DNA of 64,000 nt, taken from contig MBPM02000062.1 in the NCBI GenBank assembly GCA_001695595.3, positions 186,001-250,000 on the forward strand, written 5' to 3'. This document shows, piece by piece, positions 12,201-21,488 of the stretch (within the stretch, counting starts at the first letter, position 1; each line of letters begins with the position of its first letter). This stretch comes from Plasmopara viticola. Taxonomy: Eukaryota; Oomycota; Peronosporomycetes; Peronosporales; Peronosporaceae. The notes beneath the pieces are model-generated. The model was not told the origin of the DNA. It saw nothing but the letters and a program-made list of their open reading frames with translations, and did no database searches. The position numbers and the translations under genes are program-made.

Positions 12201-13300
12201 ACACGTGTAAGTACACCTTTCTTGATTCCACGTGGTGTTTGCATTGACATAACTATGTCACCCGTTCCAACCGCTTGAACAATACCGTCATCAGCGAGGT
12301 GTACGTCCACCGGAGACATGACCTTGTAGTTGATCATGTACTCTTTCGAGTGCGTCATATGCTGAGTTGCACCCGAGTCTACCAGCCAAACACTGCTTGA
12401 CTTGGTAGCACTTGTGTCACCACCCACCGAAAATAGAAAGTCGCTAGAAACATCTTCAACTTGTGCGACATTCGCACGCTGTGGCCTTTGCCGCTCCGCA
12501 TTATCACGAATTCGCGCGGAACACTTGGCAATCCAATGACCTTGTTCCCCACAGTAATGGCAAGATCCACTTGTCTTCGCCTGCACAAGACGTCCTTTGC
12601 GCTTGTTGTTATCATTAGCCATGAACGCTTGCCCTTGGTTGTGCGCGGCTCCATCGATGCCGCCACCCTGTTCCTTGCGCTTCATGTCTTCATGTAGTAC
12701 CCGAGACGTCACGAGATCCCACGTCAACGAATCAGCACGTGACTCCAGTGCCGTGATGAGAAATTGGTACGATTCACTCAAACTGCTCAGAAGCGTGATA
12801 ACCAAGTCGTCCTCGCTAACCGGAGCCCCGATCGCATCAAGCTGCTCCGCTAGTGTCTTCAACTTGTTAATGTGCTGAAGCACATCATCACCTTCATCCA
12901 TTGTTGCTGTCAGGAAACGTCGACGAAGGAAGAGTCGATTGGCGAGGCTCTTCTTCTCGAAATGTCCTTCGAGTCTTGACCATGCATCATGCGCGCCAGT
13001 CGCAGAACGAACCAGTGGCAGCTGCGAATCTTCCATCGCGAGACAGATGATCGCAAGCGCCTTGCGTGACTTCCTCTTATAGGTTCCTTGGTCCAGCGAA
13101 GTGACGCACTGCTCCAACTTAATCTCGCCACTTGCCACGTCCCACAGATCTTTCTCCTCCAACACCATCTGCATCTTGAATTTCCAGTTGTGGAAGTTGG
13201 TGCCGTCGAACTTGTTAATCCGGCTTGGCGTAGACGCGTCCATGGTGGCGAAGGCAGAGTCAGGGGGTGGGAAGGCAGAGTCGGCGGGGCTTGGGCTCAT
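9185..13300 (-). CDS. Copia gag-pol polyprotein, 1371 aa
   Basis: One uninterrupted frame encodes all functions needed for copia retrotransposition in a cytoplasmic particle. In order: a gag domain; a CCHC zinc knuckle [14 protein letters not shown] near residue 250; the aspartic protease box [11 protein letters not shown] near 305; the integrase-type HHCC region; the integrase core with [25 protein letters not shown] and [14 protein letters not shown]; a reverse transcriptase with [32 protein letters not shown] and the catalytic [10 protein letters not shown]; and RNase H with [17 protein letters not shown] and [12 protein letters not shown] take ATG 13300 as the start: the frame extends two codons further to a TTG but has no earlier ATG. 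The start codon overlaps the presumed primer-binding site. No frameshift separates gag from pol, as is usual for copia. Confidence 0.95.
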   Translation of the reverse strand: MSPSPADSAFPPPDSAFATMDASTPSRINKFDGTNFHNWKFKMQMVLEEKDLWDVASGEIKLEQCVTSLDQGTYKRKSRKALAIICLAMEDSQLPLVRSATGAHDAWSRLEGHFEKKSLANRLFLRRRFLTATMDEGDDVLQHINKLKTLAEQLDAIGAPVSEDDLVITLLSSLSESYQFLITALESRADSLTWDLVTSRVLHEDMKRKEQGGGIDGAAHNQGQAFMANDNNKRKGRLVQAKTSGSCHYCGEQGHWIAKCSARIRDNAERQRPQRANVAQVEDVSSDFLFSVGGDTSATKSSSVWLVDSGATQHMTHSKEYMINYKVMSPVDVHLADDGIVQAVGTGDIVMSMQTPRGIKKGVLTRVWHIPKLLRNLFSVGRFTKDVGPVTFERDGCFANAKGLRWQLGAREGKGLFKLCMTPIPAEAANVTTSMGCHGDTNSYLWHLRLGHIGLSGLDAIVKKNYGTGIDIASVKQWEACDGCSLGKQTRTSYIKSSPNRAKQVLEVIHSDVCGPMRTPTFSGKRYFVTFIDDKSHFCTVYLLRNKSEVFTKFAEYVALAETQTGYRVKSLRSDNGGEYTSHRMAKFCSDRGIAQKFTPPYTPQLNGVAERMNRTLVECARCMMEHAGLPKIYWGEAVMTAAFLRNRCPTRAVSHDKSPHQIWTGKKPLLANLKVFGCHAFVTVPKEKRTKLDARSVRCRFIGYSEHEKAYRFEELQTRRVLVSRDARFMEMVFDTVKRDHCNEEVVIEDVEETDEESQEEEATSSDVDIEVGRKRHQRNESLEKATEIPRIKRHTIFSKGRGLKEMSAAAQDCFNVEAAYVMDSVGEMPTSFKSAMESSDAVKWKEACDSEVKSLHKNQTWEIVPLPKGRKAIGCRWVFRVKENQDGEVERFKARLVAKGFSQKYGIDYDETFAPVAKLTSIRILFSLAAKYSLTLHQMDVKTAFLNGPLDEDIYMEQPDGFVNQEHPNFVCKLKRSLYGLKQSPRMWNKTIDEFMLKLGFKKCESDHCIYLMRNDQAMIFVALYVDDLVLASSSVKILQDTKQALSNRFEMTDMGQLKFFLGIEIEQDKTSGVISMRQNKFASDILHNFKMDASNPVKTPQDPGLKLTKNMCEDGCKHDVTMAGVPYRNAVGCVMYLMVCTRPDLAAAVGVLSQFAADPCPTHWQALKRVFRYIQGTRTHGIEFQPGCDDGLRGFTDADWAGDIATRRSTSGYAFMMNGGCISWRSKKQRTVALSSTEAEYMALSEATQEAIWLKAFLCELGELTTDEAVTVYEDNQGSIALAKNPEFHKRTKHIDIRYHFVREKVEDGQVVLQYCSTNDMMADMMTKPISAVQFQNLRNKLGIKSPSADEASGSVGESTPRPATTYR

Positions 13301-13304
13301 AACC

Positions 13305-13449
13305 AATTGAAGATGTTACTTGGGCACTAGTTGGCAAATTGCAAAAGTGAATATATTTATAAGTGCTAATTTTAAGTAGTCACCAACTGATTGCAGATAC
13401 CGGTACTTACCGATATGTAGTTGCTGGTCGAGGCGTCGATTCTCCAACA
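13305..13449 (-). repeat. Copia element, 5' LTR (145 bp)
   Basis: Appears identical to 9083-9227. On the minus strand it runs from TGTTGGAGAATC (13449) to CTTCAATT (13305) and is followed at once by the GGTTATGAGCC sequence that contains the gag-pol start. Confidence 0.93.
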
Positions 13450-13454
13450 GAAAT
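13450..13454. repeat. Target-site duplication GAAAT (right)
   Basis: Exact match to 9078-9082. The host pseudogene sequence continues from here (GAAATGTGACGAGAA against AAAGTGACGGGGAA in the uninterrupted copy). Confidence 0.8.
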
Positions 13455-14006
13455 GTGACGAGAAAGTTATAACACTCACCATTGACCGGATTATACTGGC
13501 AGCCATTTGGCGCTCCAACAGCGCATTGCTCAACTCTATTCTGCCTCTGCCGATACTGACCAAGTTTAATCATACTCTACTGAAATGGGTGCCATCTTGG
13601 CAAGCTTAAGATGATTACGAGCACAATAGTTCAAAGAGTATTTCTATCAAGTTCTCATTTCTTAACACGCTAAAAAGGTTAAACTCTTAAAGTATGTGGT
13701 CTTTTATTATAATTCGGACAAAGACTCATTTTTTGCCGAAGATTTCGTCGAGGTTTGTAAGGAGAGTCTCATAATCTTGTTAATCGTTCTCTAAAGACAA
13801 ATGCTACTTCTGTGGAGATAGTGCAGCGATTGCAGGAACATGACTCGGTCAATAACGTGTTTCAGCCAGCAAATGACGATGCCAAGAAGCTGTACGATCC
13901 ATTCTCAAATTCGTCAGTCGACAAGGAGAAACCTCAACATGGACCGATCTTTTCGAATGTTTTGGACGGTGGACTTGATTTGGCCAAAGTTTTTGTAATG
14001 CCTTGA
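13450..14006 (+). pseudogene. Cystathionine gamma-synthase pseudogene, 3' part with internal deletion
   Basis: This resumes the copy broken at 9082. Bases 13450 to about 13704 align with about 63516-63772 of the better copy, for example CAGCGCATTGCTCA, CCTCTGCCGATA and GGTGCCATCTT. The rest encodes what looks like the C-terminal part of the same family. A frame around 13725-13760 reads SFFAEDFVEVCKES. A 64-codon frame at 13812-14006 reads VQRLQEHDSVNNVFQP and then GPIFSNVLDGGLDLAKVF, which is the usual tail pattern (loss of one partner's side chain region, GGLFS-like box, AKVF). The part that should hold the VDDTI motif and the PLP lysine is missing, so an internal deletion removed the catalytic core. 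Several indels and stops confirm a pseudogene. Confidence 0.8.
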
Positions 14007-16123
14007 TGATTGCCAAATTCACTGCACTGGTGGATTTCTTGTATTAGCTTGCAGATAATGCACATTATTTTTATTCAAGAAAGATTGGTTCTTGTGAGTA
14101 TTTTGTATTGACAATGAATGATGCCATGTAGACTGACTCTCCATAGTCGCAATTATAATGAAAACCAATGGAAGCTGCAATTTTAAATGGCAAAACAGAG
14201 CTGAGGCGCAACAGCAAGATGACCTTAGATTCTCAACAGCATTTTCAAGAGTTACTTGGCTGCTACTCGTAAAGGCATTCCGAGTACTCAAGACGGCCGC
14301 GGTCCGACTTCAATGCTGCCTAAAATTTTAAATCTCTTTTTTTGATTAGCAGGTTGGTTAATTTCTAAAACTTCGCAGCTGTGTGGTCGCTTTTGACACC
14401 CGCCCGAACATTGCAGTCAATCTCCTTGGTTAGCAGTGTCAACTATCGAGGACAAAATGCGCGAGGAGCAGCCGACCAGTACGAAAAGAAAATGGCCTGT
14501 AAAAACAGCATTGCAGCCATTATTTAGAAACTTGGACGCCTTCGTGACCGTCTCTTTGAATTTACACTTTATAAAGACGTCACTATTTACATACGATACA
14601 GAAAGAGGCAGACACGCCAAAGATCCATTCTTAGAGCCCCTTGCAGCAATAACATATTTAAGGTGCCATTGGCCTTTTAGACATTGAGCATCAATCTCTG
14701 CCTCTTGTACACGTTTTGCTAGAAGTGTCGGCTCCGACATCGAAGCCTTGTATATCGCATATGATCATTACCATCATTATGCCCTTTCTAAACATGTACT
14801 GTCTCGCAAAGAAACATAGCAATGTTATTGGTACGCAACGACAGGCTTTCGTGATAATATTGGCAATATTACGGTACATTTGTTGGATAACCTTAGTGAC
14901 GCGCAGCGCATCGACAAGACCGAATTGTCGATGCCTCCAGCGTCACGTTTCCGTGTACTGTCACATGGGGGTAGCGTCTTTTCATGTACCGTCAAAGTCA
15001 CCCTTGGATGCACTGTCACATGAGACCGTCGAAAGCAAGAGCAGACTCAAGCTTGATTACAAATAGTAAGCAGTCTACTTCCTCATCCGTCACCCCATTC
15101 TTTAGAAGAAGACGTCATTTAACTTTTGCAAGCAGTGATTGGTGCAGAAGATTGCGTTGAGATGCGAATCTCACGCGATGGCGCATGCGTCCTACGTGCG
15201 CTGGTCTGAGCTGTCGACTGACTAATCTGTGACACGGCTTGTGGATCGTTTGATAGGATAGTTTTCACAGATACTCTTTTGCGCCCTAAGTCTAGCATAC
15301 CGCATTATCTACTGCTTGAGGACAAGTATTTCGCCTTTGAAATGGATGGGGGTGGCGTAGATGATTTGGTAGCCTCGCATTGACAGAGTCAGCCCGCATG
15401 AGACAAGGCACTATCTGTGTTTGGTCTAGCCCAAACGCAACCCGAGGTGTAAACATTAAGCTCAACAGCCAATAAAAGTCAAATCTTCAGCGACGCTAAT
15501 GCCGGAACCTTGGGAGATTGTGTACAGAGACCCTTTTTACGATCGCTTTGTAGGTTCCCAATCAACAAAATATAGCAAATGGAGGAACTTACATGGAGCA
15601 GCAACGCGACAGTATCATGCAGGCGTGAATAGTAGAGAAGCCGTCTGCCTGAAAGCTAGAATCAACGAGGATGAGCTGATTACGCTGTAAGCCATCAATC
15701 GAGAAATTGACACAGCGTGAGTCAAGATTCTTTCCCCTACATAAAATTAAATCAGGACTTGATCGGCTTGCGATTTTAGTGCAAAACGGTTCCAGATAAG
15801 TAAAAGAAGTTATGCGGCTCGCTCAGAAAAGCATTTGTGTGGTAAAAGAAGGACTCCTTTCCAATACTTTCCCAACACGAAAAGAAGATCAACGTCCCCA
15901 CCCACTCTCGGCATGAGTGTACGTCAGCAAAGCTGTCCTCCATGTGACAAGACAGACTTGATTTTCGAATCAGCCTGCTTGTTCTTGTCCAAGGGTTGGA
16001 CCAGATGCCCCAGATTCGTTTGGTTATGGCTAATAACAGTACTGTACGTACTACAGTATTGCGAGCGGACTTTCGAATATATGGACCGAAGTTGGGTCAA
16101 AGTCTACCCGGGACTCGGCAAAC
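14007..16123. other. Gene-poor stretch, nothing recognised
   Basis: Several 60-135 codon frames overlap on both strands (14417-14740 minus, 14716-15066 plus, 15499-15690 plus, 15835-16242 plus). None has a family motif or a convincing start context. The 15835-16242 frame overlaps the promoter and start of the secreted-protein gene at 16172 and is probably a shadow. Confidence 0.45.
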
Positions 16124-16139
16124 GTTCATTCTACAGTTT
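16124..16139 (+). promoter_or_regulatory. Oomycete-type initiator (Inr) of the secreted-protein gene
   Basis: GTTCATTCTACAGTTT matches 14 of 16 positions of the oomycete core promoter consensus GCTCATTYYNCAWTTT. The expected start of transcription is the A at 16128, 44 nt upstream of ATG 16172, a normal leader length in oomycetes. Confidence 0.7.
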
Positions 16140-16171
16140 GCATCGCACTAGCAACACCTCCAAAATAAAAC

Positions 16172-16501
16172 ATGAAGATCGGCCAATTCGCCTTTGTGAT
16201 CGCTACCGCTCTGGTTGCCAACGACTTCTCTACCGCCATTAACTTTGAAAATACCGCTACGACAACTCCAAACATTCGGAGTGTCGAGCCCAGTCGACTC
16301 GTCCATCCCGCAGCTTCTGCGACTAATGGAGAAGAACGAAATTCTCTGGCCGCTGCATGGGGCTCTGTTCCACTCGACGCCCCAACTCATCAAGCTAGTG
16401 CTCCAGCAGTGACAAATTCGCAGTACTACAACAAAGGCTTAACTCAGCGCGCAGGAGAGTTTATACAAGACATGGTCGGCAAAGTACGCATGTTTGCTTA
16501 A
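16172..16501 (+). CDS. Small secreted EER-type effector candidate, 109 aa
   Basis: The N-terminus, MKIGQFAFVIATALVANDFS, is a typical signal peptide with likely cleavage after about residue 22. In the usual RXLR position there is only SRLV (residues 41-44), but GEERNSL (53-59) fits a dEER box. The mature protein is Ala/Thr/Ser-rich and ends with NSQYYNKGLTQRAGEFIQ near residue 82. This tail is shared with the protein at 54945-55304 (about 12 of 23 positions identical), and the signal peptides also resemble each other, so the two are paralogs. An oomycete Inr stands 44 nt upstream. The role is unknown; by class it would be secreted and perhaps delivered into host cells. It lies alone in gene-poor DNA beside an E(z) pseudogene fragment. 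There are no cysteines, so it is not a disulfide-rich apoplastic protein. Confidence 0.75.
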   Translation: MKIGQFAFVIATALVANDFSTAINFENTATTTPNIRSVEPSRLVHPAASATNGEERNSLAAAWGSVPLDAPTHQASAPAVTNSQYYNKGLTQRAGEFIQDMVGKVRMFA

Positions 16502-16644
16502 GTATTAACGAGGCACTGGACCTCGCTTTTATATCGCTAGTCTATAATAAGAGTAATGAATATTTATCAATGTTTGCAACCGGCCTTTCTATAAATACAG
16601 CTTTTTGGGTGTACAGTCAAATCATTAGTCAATTGCGGGTCTTA

Positions 16645-17042
16645 ATTTTTTTTAAGAAAAATAAACCAATCGGTGTAACATTTTACTAAATTAAAGTATT
16701 TACGACAGAGTATCACCCTCCGCGGTGCCGCCTCATGCGTGTATCCATAGTCAAAAAACAATTCCGCTCCAACGTCAATAGCTTCACTCGCGAATAATCC
16801 ACTCCGATGTTGGCCATTCGATGCGATAATCCGCGCATCCAAATTCGCACTTTTTTCGGTTTATGATTGGCAAATCTTGCCGAGTTCCCTTTCCGGGCCG
16901 CATCGACGACATAGTCACTATTGACGTCGAAGAGACAACTCACAGGATTTCGATCATAGATTGCCCCTCGCCGTTCCGCTTCTTCGTTCGTAATGAGCTC
17001 GCCCGTATATTCCAAGACAAAGTCTTTTTTTAGATGGTTTCA
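16645..17042 (-). pseudogene. Enhancer-of-zeste-type SET domain fragment, frameshifted
   Basis: Two adjacent minus-strand frames together give most of a SET domain of the H3K27 methyltransferase (E(z)/EZH) type. The first, at about 17042-16857, carries [40 protein letters not shown] and ARFANHK. The second, at about 16856-16690, carries [16 protein letters not shown] and [16 protein letters not shown]. These correspond to the EY.GE, FA(N)H and ELFFDYGY signatures of the S-adenosylmethionine and lysine-channel sites. The frame breaks in a run of six A/T bases at 16851-16856, and an in-frame TGA lies just upstream of the EYTGE segment. The N-terminal SANT and cysteine-rich CXC regions were not found. 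It is therefore a truncated relic and not a working Polycomb gene. It converges with the effector candidate at 16172-16501. Confidence 0.85.
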
Positions 17043-20000
17043 GACCACGATTAAAGTGATATCGGATTTTGTTTACACCAAAGAGATCCTAAGAAAAAGG
17101 CTTAGTTTGAACGATCGAATTATAGAGGGGTATAACGCGCTCTAATTGTTTTATGTTTATTTTATGATTTTTAGCTCGCCGATTGGACACCTCTTTCCGT
17201 AAGAGCTGAGGTGGCTGGATGCAGCAAGCGGAAAGGTACAAAAAAATTTACCGAACACTATCCCGTGTGCAATAATATCCATCCCACCGAAACATCAGTG
17301 GATGAACCAAATTCAACTTTGCAATCAAGGAAGGGACTAATCAACTTCTACATCAATGGGTGGGTCGGCCGTAAAAAGTATAGATGGTTGCGCATTTTCG
17401 CATTCTCTTGAAAGTGTCAAGTGTATCCGTAAAACCTCTTTTGGCAAAGTCCTCCATTGTCCGAAGCGGATGCACTTCTCTTTTTTTAAACAGCCCTAAG
17501 TGCATTTGCAGGAACCCGATCGCATTGTTTGTTCCGTATCTTCGTCTTTTTGAAAGATAACATTTTTTAGAAGCTGAACCTTGGGCCATTCTGGCTCGTA
17601 CGTGTCTTCAGACACCGAGTCATTTAGAAACTAAGTCTAAGACTTACTCACGAACTGGAAAATGATTGGATCAGGCGCGAACAAAAGCTAATCGATCACA
17701 AAGAACGACGTGTAGTCTGTTAAGACATTAGCATTATTGCTTAGTGCAAACATACGAGTGGGATTTGATGCTCCAACACCTTAGCGTATATGCAAACACA
17801 TTGCGTAAAATGTCTTTGATGACACGACCTACTAACTCTGTGCACCCAGAGGTCTGCGGATGGGTTGCTGTAAGCATGTCCAGTCTGGTGCTAAGCATCT
17901 CATAAGCATTTTTTTAAGGGTGAGGTCTCGATCTAAAAAATCGTTTCTGAGAGTCCATGTTGTCTCAATACACGCTCGAGAAACAGCGCTGCTATTACGT
18001 CGTCGATTGAGTCCAACACTGCTGTAAACTAAATCATTTTGTCCAATCAGTCAGCAACGATCACAGCACAATTGTTGCCTTTGGCAGGCCAGCTCAAAAC
18101 TCTCATGAGCGATGCCAGCAGCACAATGGCACCACTAAACTTGCTTTTGGGCGGCTGACCAAGACGAGGCTGCTATTGTGATATGATCTAGCTCATAGTC
18201 TGGGTGACGCAATGACAAATTAGCTCAAGCATACTTTTTCTCGCGGAAAAGGAGACGACTGTGTCGTAGTGAGTTATAACGCGTGATCGAATAAAATACC
18301 AAATGGCTTAAAGTCCAGCATGTAAGCCATCAAATAAGACGAGACAATACCGTATCGCGAATAGCTCTTTGTCATAGACAAATTATTTTTTTCAACAGTC
18401 TTACGCTTCCAATATTGGAGCACAATACCTTGATTTACTCTTTGGTGGCTGCTTGCATCAAAGCAGTGGTATTGGCAAAACCTAACGGGCAAAGACAACA
18501 AATTTTCGATCCGGCAAGGCCAGACTAGACATCTGTAAATTGATTTCCGCATCTACGCCACTTGGTGTCATTTTTTTCAGCGCAATATGTGACTCTCTTA
18601 TGAAAATCAGAAAGAAAACTATTTACTGCTTTGCAAGTTGCACTTTATTTAGGTAAGCGAAGGCCAGGACAATCCTTTTTTTATTCCTTCTGGTTCAACA
18701 GTAAGTCGATCGGCAATGGCTCTAAACCTGCTCGAAGGCCGTGCTTTCATATATATCACTTTATAGGAGACCTTTTTCCGCGCCAAAGGTGACCTTATCC
18801 GCATCAGCGCAACAACTATTCGTGCGTATACACCCGAGTACTGCTTTTTAGTAGACAATGTGATATGACGTCACGTTCTCTGCACGACTAAGAACATAGA
18901 TCTAAATATAGTATGTATGTGCAAGCAGAGTGTGAGGTCTCAACATTTACGTCACCAGACGATTAAACGTTGCAGGCGCTTTTAAAAACGGGCTAAACAC
19001 AACCAGGTCGCATCGCGTGGAGTGCTAATTGTGCTCAGTGAAATGTCACTCTCTCGCATAGAGAATTATTTTCGCCCATAAGCTAAGGCAATGTAATGTA
19101 CATTTTACGTCTCGCCATGTTGTTGTGAACTATATTTTTCTTAGGAAACCGCTTTATTCTGGATGATGGCCATATAATTATTTTCGTAAGTGTTTACGAA
19201 GTACCTTTGCCGTTTGGCTTTTTAGTGCAAATGTCGGCATACAACATAGTAGTTATTTTACAAGCAGTTTTCACCTAGTGATTTGCATGTCAATTACATC
19301 ACACTGTCGTTTTGGTAGAGATCACTGTCGTGTCACGCAGTATCTGGTTCCTGGAGTCGACTTAAGACCACAGTTTCCACCTCAATCGCTATTAGGGGGC
19401 AGCACCCGTCTCGTGGGGCATCATTCTGGTGTCTATTTACCACAAATCTGATAAATATTCAAGAATATGAGATTAAATCGAAGCTCCGTGCGCTTTTTTA
19501 ATGTCATCTAAGAAACCTTCATCAAAGGAATGAATAAGTCCTTCAGGCCAATAGACCACTAAGTTCGCTATGCTGATAGCATCAAAGCTCTCTCGAAACT
19601 CCGCCATGGACGTCTCCTTCACTTTGAATAGAGTATGCAATCAAGATTCAGACCGGAAGCAGAAGTGACCTTCTTTTGACTTGGTCATCGCAAATCGATC
19701 CGGCCGATCAGCCGTCCTCTTCACAACCTGGTTGGTCATTGCGCAAGCTAATTTTCTGAACTAAGGTCGAGGGCGATAGGATAAATGTCATTCCCCGTTG
19801 AATGTAATCTGAGTCTTAGTGAGGTAGATCGCTGGGTAAAAATTCTTTAGTAATGTAAATGACACACACCTAACAAGTACTTGTATACTGTAGGCTTCCA
19901 ACGCTCGGCCAAAAAATGCAGCTTGTGTATTGATTTTGATCTATGGACGAAGCAGCCTTTGAGCGGTCTCATGTTTACGACTCCTTCGAGTTTTGTAAAG

Positions 20001-21404
20001 CAGGATTATTGCGCCACTTCACTAAAAGCTTTTGGTGCTCATGAAACTACTTCTACTTCAAGCACTATATATGGAAATGCTTCTAATATTTGTCGCACAT
20101 TCAATTTTTGTGCGGGCTACAGAGAGGTTGCACATACTAAAACGATGATGTTTTGCAGACAGAAGATGATGTCTGATAGCTAGAAACTGATGCCTGATAG
20201 ACAGAGAGCTTTCAGACATTAACTTGAATGGACTTAAAGAGTCTCAGTCTCAGTGGGAAAGAATGTTACGGGATTTTTTTTAGAGCTTGTGTGTCACTTT
20301 TTACAATATATATTAACATAAGTCATGTGATGTTCCAAACATCAACTCGAAGGAAATATCAAGCGAGCAAAAGAAAGTAATGGGCTAAGACTACTGCCGG
20401 AAGCGTAATAAAAAACAAATAAGATCGCAATTGTAAATTTTCACCCCGCGTTCTGCCTATGATTGTACCAGTATTTCCTTTTATAATCGAGTGTTATTGT
20501 AATTTATCTATACGTCTAGCTTTGATTTCTATTCGGCCACTTAGAGACACTCGTTATAGCTCGATAAGCGACATTAAGTTTTTTTCTCCTTGATGAGGCA
20601 GACGGTCCTGGCAAGAGTGTCCATCGTATTTGTGTCGCCACGTACGTGCATTGAAGCATCGACGACTATATTGACTTCCCGCAAAAAGCTCTGCTCACTA
20701 AAGTTTTCACTCGTCAGTACATGTGCTGTACCACGCGTATCAGAAATTTAGCCCTTCAGATAATCAAACCACAACAGGCAAAGTACACTGCGAAAAGCTT
20801 TGCCCGATGTATAATGTGCGGCTTGACGAGCATCAGTAGGGCCTTGCCCATGTTGTATTGGCTACAGTAACCCATACCTTGCATAATGTGCATCTGACGC
20901 TAATTTATTGTAATTGGATAGCGTGTTTTTTACTAGCACTATTGTTGGTGATTTAGCTATTCACCAACCACATCACACGGCTTTCAGTGAACGCATTCTT
21001 ATACGATAATGGCTCAGTCGATAATGTAACACTACATGTGCAGTGATAGGGCCTCACCCATGCTGACTGTGCTCAACGCTAGTCAGTCTACCCAGGACAT
21101 GCAGCGAATGTGCGCATCGCTGGTTATGTACCACCGAAACGAAGTAGCAAGACCTCGCGTGTACTACCTTATCGTAAGGCCAATTATGTCACCTTTGACA
21201 TGAGCCAGTGTTATATCTCGCGAGTAATTTATGCGCCACTCTATGCAAAGTTGAAGGGCCTCGCTCGTACTGCCTTGGCTTGGTGCCAATGTTTAGTTAG
21301 CGGTATGCTATCTGTTTAGAGCTTACAAGAGAGCATTCCCACAAATGACACGCATAGATGGTTTGCAAAAGATGTAGTGTCAGCCAAGGCTTAGGATCAA
21401 TCCA

Positions 21405-21488
21405 GGTGGTACTTAATTTGAGACATTGCATTCGCGTGCTCTGTGGTGGTAAATCTTACCTAAATTGAGACGTTGCATTCGCGTGCTC
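21405..21488 (+). repeat. Short tandem duplication (~40-45 bp, 2 copies)
   Basis: The block TTGAGACATTGCATTCGCG... (21418 on) recurs as TTGAGACGTTGCATTCGCG... (21464 on). Each is preceded by GGTGGT and followed by TGCTCT. Only a few substitutions separate the copies, so the duplication is fairly recent. It is not coding. Confidence 0.75.

Larger units (their letters stand above)
9083..13449 (-). mobile_element. Ty1/copia LTR retrotransposon, apparently intact
   Basis: A 4367-bp element on the minus strand. It has 145-bp LTRs that look identical base for base, a 5-bp target-site duplication (GAAAT) and one gag-pol frame without a stop. The minus-strand LTR begins TGTTGGAGAATC and ends ...TCTTCAATT. 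Its 3' end is therefore not the usual CA, but the TSD and the uninterrupted paralogous locus support this limit. A purine-rich tract (GAGTGGGAG) precedes the 3' LTR, and TGGTTATGAGCC at the 5' LTR boundary resembles the initiator-tRNA primer site of copia elements. Identical LTRs and an open frame indicate a recent insertion. The order of protease, integrase, reverse transcriptase and RNase H assigns it to copia, not gypsy. Confidence 0.95.

Noticed and set aside
13316..13573. 85-codon minus-strand frame MIKLGQYRQRQNR...
   Set aside because: It straddles the copia LTR and the antisense strand of the pseudogene, so it is a chance fusion frame.
15835..16242. 135-codon plus-strand frame
   Set aside because: Overlaps the Inr and the signal-peptide region of the secreted-protein gene in another frame and has no motif.
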